Below are positions 1 through 15,332 of a stretch of 15,332 nt of DNA, in pieces. This DNA comes from Leptospira alexanderi serovar Manhao 3 str. L 60. GTDB taxonomy: Bacteria > Spirochaetota > Leptospiria > Leptospirales > Leptospiraceae. The number at the start of each line of letters is the position of its first letter. Positions within the stretch are counted from its first letter, which is position 1. The notes beneath the pieces are model-generated. The model searched no databases and was not told where the DNA came from. It saw only the letters and a list, made by a program, of their open reading frames with translations. The stretch is taken from the NCBI RefSeq assembly GCF_000243815.2, contig NZ_AHMT02000040.1:15001-30332 (forward strand), written 5' to 3'. Made by a program: the position numbers and the translations under genes.

Positions 1-1351
<1,351 letters not shown>

Positions 1352-1493
1352 CTTACGTTAGTTGATACCATTGGACCTTTGTTTCAGATACGATAGACTT
1401 CGTAAGATTTTATTATGAGAAGGAAAAGATTGAAACATACGGCTTTAGGGAGTCGTTGCACTTTAGTTTCTTATTCGCCCAATTTTTCTTACA

Positions 1494-1506
1494 CGAACTC
1501 ACGTTA
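1494..1506 (+). repeat. 13-bp repeat shared with IS982 remnant flank
   Basis: CGAACTCACGTTA here is identical to the reverse complement of 14666-14678, which lies 2 nt past the stop codon of the transposase remnant. A 13-bp exact match in 15 kb is unlikely by chance at this base composition. The simplest reading is a terminal or flanking sequence of a degenerate mobile element present at both places. Confidence 0.45.
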
Positions 1507-1573
1507 GAATAAAGGTTACAATGCCCCAGTGGTTTCTACTGTAGGTAAAGTCTACAGAATATTCCTATTTTCT

Positions 1574-1614
1574 AAAGTTCTAAAAACCAACATAGAACTT
1601 TTGAGATTTTTAGA
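1574..1614. repeat. Overlapping inverted repeats, possible weak terminator
   Basis: Two overlapping 8-bp inverted repeats could form alternative hairpins: 1574-1581 with 1594-1601, and 1579-1586 with 1607-1614. They lie between two convergent genes. Neither is GC-rich or followed by a clean U-run, so a terminator role is possible but weakly supported. Confidence 0.25.
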
Positions 1615-1650
1615 GCGTCACATCCGAAAACGTAGAAACTATTACTTTGA

Positions 1651-1668
1651 AAAAACTTGTTTTAAAAC
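1651..1668 (-). terminator. Weak candidate terminator of the histidine kinase operon
   Basis: On the minus strand, 22 nt past the kinase stop codon, the self-complementary GTTTTAAAAC (1659-1668) is followed by AAG and six T residues. The order hairpin then U-run is right, but the stem is entirely A/T-rich and would be unstable, so confidence is low. Confidence 0.25.
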
Positions 1669-1690
1669 TTAGAATGTGGAAATTATAACA

Positions 1691-4231
<2,541 letters not shown>

Positions 4232-4239
4232 CGACTTTG

Positions 4240-4267
4240 ATTATACGAATTCATTTCAATTGGTAAA
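4240..4267 (-). promoter_or_regulatory. Sigma70-type promoter of the two-component operon
   Basis: Reading the minus strand, a perfect -10 box TATAAT (4240-4245) follows TTTACC (4262-4267, 4 of 6 matches to TTGACA) with a 16-bp spacer. The expected start of transcription, about 7 nt below the -10, falls at 4231-4234, on or next to the regulator's ATG (4229-4231). That leaves no room for a ribosome binding site and none is visible, so leaderless translation is inferred. Confidence 0.5.
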
Positions 4268-4287
4268 TTGTTTTTTGCTCGCGTTCA

Positions 4288-4304
4288 TTTTAGTTTCACT
4301 AAAA
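4288..4304. promoter_or_regulatory. Inverted repeat, candidate operator upstream of the regulator
   Basis: TTTTAGTTTCACTAAAA is a perfect 7-bp inverted repeat with a 3-nt centre. It lies 20 bp upstream of the presumed -35 box of the two-component operon, roughly -56 to -73 from the predicted start. That is a normal place for a NarL-type activator site. There is no direct evidence that the neighbouring regulator binds it. Confidence 0.35.
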
Positions 4305-4503
4305 GTAAATTCTTAAGTTGCGAACTAAAAACGTGTCAATAAGAAGGCTTTTGGTTGGAGTCGACGAACCTTATAAAGCCGTTTTATTCAGTTTAGGAAG
4401 TGGAATTAAAAGTTTATGCTTTTTCGTTGAAGTTCGCTTTCCTAACTCAATGCTCCTTTGTTTTCTAGAAATCGTTCGAAAATAGTGGTGTAAAACGCCC
4501 TAT

Positions 4504-4926
<423 letters not shown>

Positions 4927-4942
4927 CTGGTTTCTAAAGATT

Positions 4943-5941
<999 letters not shown>

Positions 5942-6018
5942 ACTTCGTCGATTTTTTATACACCTATTCTGGGTTCACGTATTTTTTGAATTCCCTAAAA
6001 CTTGACACCTAAGCCTCC

Positions 6019-6235
<217 letters not shown>

Positions 6236-6239
<4 letters not shown>

Positions 6240-6814
6240 AAAATACCGGGCCGGTTCGGCGATTCGCCAAGAATTGTGCCAGCCGGTTCCTAGTCTCCGT
6301 ATTCGTTCTATTTGTTTTATTTCCTCAAGGTTCGGCCTTACCGACCGATTTCAGCGACGTTTACGATTTTTACAAAAAAGGAAACTATGATACCTTAGTA
6401 AAGGTTTCCCGGGCTGCACTTCGAAAGGAGGAGATTGATTATAGAATTCTACTTTTATATACCTCCGCAGAAAAAGATCCGGAAGAAATCGATAAAACTT
6501 TGAGAAGTATCTATGAAAAGAAAGGATCTCATCCCGGAATTTTTTACAATTCTGTGTTTTTGTTTCTAGAACGTTGTCTGGTATTGGAAGATGAATCTTC
6601 TGGGATTTATTGGGGGAAGATTTTTACCGAAAACGGAACATCCTCGGTGCGTTATGCGGAAGGGCTTTACACCTATGCTTGCATTTTATACGGAGCCGGA
6701 AAATTTTCGGAGGTGAAACAAGTTCTTATCAAACTTAGAGAATTGAAATCGGCCGAAAAGTTGGCGAAAAAGATTCGGATCTTGGAGTTGAGCGTCGAAA
6801 AAAAAACGGAGTAA
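6236..6814 (+). CDS. Exported TPR-like protein of unknown function
   Basis: 192 residues from a TTG at 6236 that shares two bases with the preceding TGA stop. I prefer this start because it gives a clean signal peptide: basic PVRRFAKN, hydrophobic core at about 17-29 ([12 protein letters not shown]) and a cleavage-like site after QGSA34. The open frame extends upstream to 6137, but that extension is an Arg-rich read-through of the zinc-ribbon gene in another frame and is not credible. The mature protein is helical, with TPR-like helix pairs ([20 protein letters not shown], later [20 protein letters not shown]). It probably acts as a periplasmic scaffold. The stop (6812-6814) lies 5 nt before the next gene, so the three genes form an operon. 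The non-ATG start is the main uncertainty. Confidence 0.7.
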
Positions 6815-6819
6815 AAAGT

Positions 6820-7473
6820 GTGAAAGCACTCAAGGTACAGGCCGGGAAACTCAAAGGTAAGTCGATAGAAACGCCTATTGCCGTTGCGGGAAACACGAAC
6901 TTTACTCCCGCGATTTTAAAAAAATCCGTTTTCGATATCGTTGGCTCTTTGGTTTTAAAAGGAAGATCGATACTTGAGGAATCCGCGTTTGTGGATTTTT
7001 TTGCAGGTTCCGGACAGATGGCTTTGGAAGCAATGAGTCGAGGATTTGCAAGAGTCGTTTTATACGAGTTGGCTTGGGAAAGATCGGACAATCTTCGAAA
7101 ACTTTTCGCAAAATTCGGCGATAATTACGAGATCAACAGAAAAGACGTATTCCGTTTTTATAATAAACTCGATATTCCCGAAAAATCGAAGATCTATTTT
7201 TTAGATCCTCCGTATTCTTTCTGGGATAAGAAAAAGGAAAAAATCAAATCTCTTTTGGACTTTTTGTTAAACGACGATGCTACCGTAGCCGTTTTTGTCC
7301 AGTCTCCGATCAATCCGGACTGGCCCGGTTTTGAAACCCGCAAGTTCGGAAAGAATTTTTTAACTTTCCGTGTAAACGGAGTTTGGAACGCGGAGAACGT
7401 TTCTCGACTTCCGAACGAAAATACATCCGAAATTTCAGAAGATATATCCTCATTTTATGAAAATGAAGATTGA
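6820..7473 (+). CDS. rsmD: RsmD-type 16S rRNA (guanine966-N2)-methyltransferase
   Basis: 217 residues with a GTG start at 6820 preceded by GGAG (6808-6811). This is a Rossmann-fold SAM-dependent methyltransferase: motif [20 protein letters not shown] at 57-75, motif II acidic turn at LYELAWE (81-87) and catalytic DPPY at 129-132, the signature of N2-guanine/N6-adenine methylases. Order, length and the N-terminal KGKSIETP...[15 protein letters not shown] match RsmD, which methylates G966 of 16S rRNA during 30S assembly. The usual RPT segment before the conserved helix is replaced here by [13 protein letters not shown], and there is an acidic C-terminal tail (about 195-217), so the specific substrate is less certain than the enzyme class. 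It is the last gene of the zinc-ribbon/TPR cluster and is followed by a 434-nt spacer. Confidence 0.82.
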   Translation: MKALKVQAGKLKGKSIETPIAVAGNTNFTPAILKKSVFDIVGSLVLKGRSILEESAFVDFFAGSGQMALEAMSRGFARVVLYELAWERSDNLRKLFAKFGDNYEINRKDVFRFYNKLDIPEKSKIYFLDPPYSFWDKKKEKIKSLLDFLLNDDATVAVFVQSPINPDWPGFETRKFGKNFLTFRVNGVWNAENVSRLPNENTSEISEDISSFYENED

Positions 7474-7527
7474 ATATTCGAAAAGTTGAATTCTATTTTA
7501 AGAATCGATTCGAATCCGGTTTTTCTT

Positions 7528-7546
7528 TTTCGGAGAGATTCCGAAA
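7528..7546 (+). terminator. Hairpin after rsmD, possible terminator
   Basis: TTTCGGA pairs with TCCGAAA around a GAGAT loop, 55 nt past the rsmD stop. It is the best candidate end of the three-gene transcript, but no U-run follows, so a rho-independent terminator is only weakly supported. Confidence 0.25.
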
Positions 7547-7608
7547 GTGTTGTAAAATAGGCCGGTCGTAATCCCGACGATAAGCACAAAAAATGGTTTG
7601 ATGGGGAC

Positions 7609-7626
7609 TTTAAGCGCGCGCTTAAA
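7609..7626. promoter_or_regulatory. Perfect 18-bp palindrome, candidate operator
   Basis: TTTAAGCGCGCGCTTAAA is a perfect dyad with a GC-alternating core in otherwise AT-rich DNA, 282 nt upstream of the sulfatase-like ATG. With no loop it is more likely a dimeric protein-binding site than an RNA hairpin. No known Leptospira operator that I recognise matches it. Confidence 0.4.
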
Positions 7627-7907
7627 TAGAATGTGGTCGGTTTTTTGCGGAGAAAAATTTTTTATACAGTGTGGCGATGGTTTACAAAGAATTTGTCTTA
7701 TAATCGATCAAAGTTCGATTGCGGAATTTGTCATTTGAATCTTACGGAAGTAAACTTTCTCTTTAATCCTGTTTTTCGAGAATTTAGGGTTCGACTTCAA
7801 ACCTTTTTTCAGAAAGATCGTTTGTCGAAACAAGCAAAAGAAAATGTTTGTCGAAAGCGAGATCGGATTTTCGAAAACGTTTTTAAAATGAGAATCACGG
7901 AAAATTT

Positions 7908-13737
<5,830 letters not shown>

Positions 13738-13756
13738 ATTCTATTTCTTTAGAATT

Positions 13757-13770
13757 TTAGAATATTCTAA
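13757..13770. terminator. AT-rich palindrome after carB, weak terminator candidate
   Basis: TTAGAATATTCTAA is self-complementary and followed by TTATTTT. Its position just after the carB stop suits transcript termination, but the stem has only one G-C pair per arm. Confidence 0.25.
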
Positions 13771-13993
13771 TTATTTTGCGGTGTTTTTTCTGCGTGAATT
13801 TTTAGTCGTAATTTTGAAAAGTTCTTTAGAGAACAACGATTCTAAAAACTTGCTCCAGAGTCTACCGGATGTAGCGTTCTCTGATTTCTTTTTAAATTTG
13901 AATTCTCGCATTGTAGTTCTGGATAAGTTCGGTGCGACAAGTTTTCCCAGGATTGTCGGCTTTTTTTAGTTCTTCCAAGGACAGTATGAAAAA

Positions 13994-14021
13994 TTGTCAG
14001 TAACTCTCGCTTTTTTCTAAA
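13994..14021 (+). promoter_or_regulatory. Possible promoter of the DUF1564-type gene
   Basis: TTGTCA (13994-13999; 5 of 6 to consensus) is separated by 16 bp from TCTAAA (14016-14021; 4 of 6). Transcription would start at about 14028, just inside the longest open frame. That would favour translation from the ATG at 14062. Confidence 0.3.
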
Positions 14022-14025
14022 AACC

Positions 14026-14598
14026 ATGTCTTTGAGAGCGATTCTCGGAACCGCTTCGGTTATGGACATTCTTTTGTTGAGCTCCGATAAAAAGATTCAA
14101 TCCGCCTTGAATGAAGGTGTGGTCGGCTCTGATTCTCTTTTGGTTCCTATGAGTTACTGGAATCAGTTGGATACGGTTGCAAGGAAAACTCTTTCTAAAA
14201 AACTTCCATTTTTGCTTAAGAGATATACGAAATACGTCGTTTCTTTGGATCGACTTCACTGGAGAGGCGGTAAGATCAAGTACAATTGGGGCGTCGGGGA
14301 GTTAAAGAAGATGACGATTCACGTGAATTCGGGTGTATGGACCGTTTTGGGAGTTTTGGCGGCTGCACATGGAGTTTCGAGGTGTTATCTTTTCAACTAT
14401 TTACTTTGGCTTGAAGAGGTGGGGATTGGAGATTCTGTAAATGATATAATAAACCGGGGAGTTCCTCAGTTTCATGATATTTACAGAATGATCTGGACCT
14501 TAGATCTACGGAAAAATCGAGTATCTAGGGAGTTATACTTCGAACCAAATCCGTTGAGAAGTAAACATACTCACTCATTGCCTAAACCAGACTTGTAG
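14026..14598 (+). CDS. DUF1564-type Leptospira protein, ribbon-helix-helix-like segment
   Basis: 190 residues from ATG 14026; an in-frame ATG at 14062 gives 178 residues beginning MDILLLSSDKK. Neither has a good ribosome site, and 14062 fits the candidate promoter better. Recognised from memory as DUF1564, a family of unknown function found, as far as I know, in Leptospira in many copies: LLVPMSYWNQL, LPFLLKRYTKYVVSLDRLH, KMTIHVNSGVW, AHGVSRCYLFNYLLWLE, GVPQFHDIYRMIWTLDL and a C-terminal YFEPNPL. Residues about 94-131 show an alternating strand (KKMTIHV), a helix (WTVLGVLAAAHG), a VSR turn and a second helix (CYLFNYLLWLEEV). This is the order of a ribbon-helix-helix DNA-binding domain (inference). 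The tail after NPLRS may be an ill-conserved extension. It lies between carB and an IS remnant, in accessory-type context. Confidence 0.72.
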   Translation: MSLRAILGTASVMDILLLSSDKKIQSALNEGVVGSDSLLVPMSYWNQLDTVARKTLSKKLPFLLKRYTKYVVSLDRLHWRGGKIKYNWGVGELKKMTIHVNSGVWTVLGVLAAAHGVSRCYLFNYLLWLEEVGIGDSVNDIINRGVPQFHDIYRMIWTLDLRKNRVSRELYFEPNPLRSKHTHSLPKPDL

Positions 14599-14614
14599 AA
14601 AAATTGCCTACGTT

Positions 14615-14646
14615 ATCATAAGCTCGATCACAATCGAGTTTATGAT
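14615..14646. terminator. Strong 14-bp hairpin between convergent genes
   Basis: ATCATAAGCTCGAT (14615-14628) pairs with ATCGAGTTTATGAT (14633-14646) around CACA. Thirteen pairs are Watson-Crick and one is G.T. It sits 17 nt after the DUF1564-type stop and 35 nt beyond the transposase stop on the other strand. It may end one or both transcripts. On the plus strand no U-run follows; on the minus strand a T5 run comes about 10 nt later, so intrinsic termination is uncertain. It could also belong to the mobile element. Confidence 0.5.
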
Positions 14647-14665
14647 GTGTTCAAATTCAATAATG

Positions 14666-14678
14666 TAACGTGAGTTCG
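14666..14678 (-). repeat. 13-bp repeat next to the transposase remnant
   Basis: The minus strand reads CGAACTCACGTTA here, 2 nt past the transposase stop codon, identical to 1494-1506 on the plus strand. Its position suggests that it is at or near the terminal inverted repeat of the insertion sequence. The other end lies outside the window, so this cannot be confirmed here. Confidence 0.45.
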
Positions 14679-14902
14679 GCCTAAGGAGCAAGTAAAAGTT
14701 GTAAATTGTCTTTGGATCTGAAATTCAAAGAAGGTTTTTTTGGAAAAAATGAAAATGCAACTAACCCACATAATAGATTAACAGCCCAATTGAAAAAGCT
14801 TCGATGTCTAGTATGTTGAATCTGACAGATATTTTTGAGTTCATCATTAACTGCTTCAATGATAGCTCTTTTTCTTAAACGAATTTTATCGACTAAGGGC
14901 AT

Positions 14903-14905
14903 TCA
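14903..14905 (-). other. Nonsense codon within the transposase frame
   Basis: TGA between KNMKNK and MPLVDKIRL. The frame is unchanged on both sides, so this is a point mutation and not a frameshift. The ATG just after it is an ordinary internal Met and not a start. Confidence 0.8.
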
Positions 14906-15007
14906 TTTATTTTTCATATTCTTTTTAAGTTTTGTAATGAGTTGAATTCCTTTTTCATAAAGACTTTCAAACAAAGATTGACTGATATAACCTCTATCTC
15001 CGAAAAG

Positions 15008-15044
15008 TTTACAGCGCATCCCAAAACTTTATTTTACTTTATTG
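15008..15044 (-). repeat. Dispersed repeat, copy 1
   Basis: Over the first ~34 nt this matches 15294-15327 at about 28 positions, and all six differences are transitions (C/T or A/G). Both copies end in CGCTGTAAA immediately before a K-x-F codon run of the transposase (KLFGD here). Confidence 0.6.
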
Positions 15045-15116
15045 GAAAGATCAAGCTGCAAGGTTCTGTTCAGTTTCGGTTTTTTCCATAAGAAAAAATC
15101 GAGGACTGGGCAGGTT
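15011..15116 (-). mobile_element. Putative ~106-nt insertion inside the transposase
   Basis: This sequence separates KNIHDK from KLFGDRGY, which are contiguous or nearly so in IS982 transposases, and it puts an in-frame stop into the gene (after EQNLAA). It contains a hairpin at 15076-15102 (11-bp stem with one G.T, 5-nt loop). Its 3' end on the minus strand, TTTTGGGATGCGCTGTAAA, recurs in related form at 15294-15332. No terminal inverted repeat or clear target duplication is visible, apart from a Lys codon (AAG/AAA) at both junctions. Boundaries are inferred from the protein break. Confidence 0.5.
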
Positions 15117-15293
15117 CTTATCGTGAATATTCTTAACAAGTGGAAAAATCACTTTCGAATTCCTGTCGTCGACGTTTCCAGGAGTAATCATAAATGATAA
15201 TATTTCACCTTGATCATTTACGATTAAATGCAATTTAAAGCCATAAAACCAGCCTGTGCTCGATTTCCCTCGTTGTGCAGTATCTTTAAATAC

Positions 15294-15332
15294 TTTACAG
15301 CGTGTTCTAAAACTTCATTTTATTTTACCAAG
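15294..15332 (-). repeat. Dispersed repeat, copy 2 (cut by window edge)
   Basis: The second copy of the repeat at 15008-15044 ends in CGCTGTAAA directly before VFKDTAQRG of the transposase. The transposase reading frame hits a stop (TGA, 15318-15320) within it, so it too appears to interrupt the gene. The element probably continues beyond the window. Confidence 0.55.

Larger units (their letters stand above)
1352..1690. other. Gene-free spacer between convergent genes
   Basis: 339 nt between the stop codons of two convergent genes, with no credible ORF. It holds several inverted repeats: 1539-1557 (CTGTAG / CTACAG, 7-nt loop), 1574-1601 (AAAGTTCT / AGAACTTT, 12-nt loop), 1579-1614 (TCTAAAAA / TTTTTAGA, overlapping the previous one), and the 10-bp palindrome GTTTTAAAAC at 1659-1668. 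It also contains CGAACTCACGTTA at 1494-1506, which recurs next to the transposase remnant at 14666-14678. The region reads like a decayed dispersed repeat or the scar of an insertion sequence rather than a regulated promoter region. Confidence 0.5.
7474..7907. other. Gene-free spacer upstream of the sulfatase-like gene
   Basis: 434 nt. It holds a 7-bp hairpin at 7528-7546 and a perfect 18-bp palindrome at 7609-7626. A GTG-started open frame (7633-7920, 95 codons, basic, no family) and an ATG-started 35-codon frame at 7631 are present, but neither has a ribosome site or recognisable content, so I do not call them genes. A long 5' untranslated region for the sulfatase-like gene, or a small RNA, is possible but unproven. 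Confidence 0.5.
13738..14025. other. Spacer with AT-rich inverted repeats
   Basis: 288 nt after carB. The perfect palindrome TTAGAATATTCTAA (13757-13770), 19 nt past the carB stop, may help end that transcript, although the stem is weak and only ATTATTTT follows. A second hairpin, GTTCT-TTAG-AGAAC, lies at 13821-13834. A GTG-started 62-codon frame at 13781-13969 has no ribosome site, no recognisable family and Phe/Leu/Ser-rich content, so I do not call it a gene. Confidence 0.45.
14681..15332 (-). pseudogene. IS982-family transposase remnant, disrupted
   Basis: Read on the minus strand from the window edge, the frame gives CKVFKDTAQRGKSSTGWFYGFKLHLIVNDQGE, MITPGNVDDR and FPLVKNIHDK. It is then broken by foreign sequence (15011-15116), resumes as KLFGDRGYISQSLFESLYEKGIQLITKLKKNMKNK, and meets an in-frame TGA (14903-14905). 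It then continues as [35 protein letters not shown] and PKKPSLNF to a stop at 14681-14683. These blocks in this order are those of IS982-family DDE transposases; the DRGY Asp and RAIIE Glu are the expected catalytic residues. The upstream part with the first Asp is beyond the window, and an upstream in-frame stop lies at 15318-15320. The gene cannot make a working transposase. Confidence 0.85.

Noticed and set aside
13781..13969. 62-codon GTG-started open frame after carB
   Set aside because: No ribosome site or family; AT-rich spacer with hairpins inside; likely chance.
15051..15233. 60-residue minus-strand ORF as a separate gene
   Set aside because: It is the middle of the transposase plus read-through into inserted sequence; the frame continues upstream of its ATG.

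Overview
The window looks like chromosomal DNA of a pathogenic-clade Leptospira. The reasons are the moderately AT-rich composition, TTG and GTG starts, a DUF1564-type protein (as I recall it, a family essentially confined to Leptospira), a spirochaete-style lipoprotein, a 7TM-DISM sensor kinase, and a decayed IS982-type transposase of the kind that litters these genomes. The genus is an inference from protein character; the species cannot be fixed.

Layout. 1-1351 (+): the 3' part of a gene of unknown function, followed by an overlapping small membrane-anchored protein. 1352-1690: a 339-nt gene-free spacer with imperfect inverted repeats and a 13-bp sequence that recurs beside the IS remnant. 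1691-4231 (-): a two-component system, with a NarL/LuxR-type response regulator directly abutting a lipobox-bearing 7TM-DISM histidine kinase; a TATAAT promoter sits almost on the regulator's ATG. 4504-5941 (-): a two-gene unit of a membrane-anchored helical-repeat protein and a lipoprotein. 6039-7473 (+): a tightly packed trio of acidic zinc-ribbon protein, exported TPR-like protein and RsmD-type rRNA methyltransferase. 7474-7907: a 434-nt spacer with a perfect 18-bp GC-cored palindrome. 7908-10376 (+): a large membrane sulfatase/phosphatase-superfamily enzyme. 10418-13737 (+): carB, the large subunit of carbamoyl-phosphate synthase. 14026-14598 (+): the DUF1564-type protein. 14681-15332 (-): an IS982-family transposase pseudogene that runs off the window.

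The most informative points are these. (1) carB is broken by exactly one missing base in an A7 run; one more A restores the full 1106-residue protein. (2) The transposase remnant carries a nonsense codon and a short insertion of about 106 nt with an internal hairpin. The last ~34 nt of that insertion recur, with only transition differences, at a second point in the same transposase. This suggests a small mobile or dispersed element. (3) The DUF1564-type protein has a segment that reads like a ribbon-helix-helix DNA-binding fold. (4) The two-component operon has a near-leaderless promoter with an inverted repeat just upstream, a candidate autoregulatory site.

I see no CRISPR array, tRNA, rRNA, prophage or defence island. 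Most of the window is ordinary core genome, and the accessory material is confined to the last ~700 bases and some spacers.
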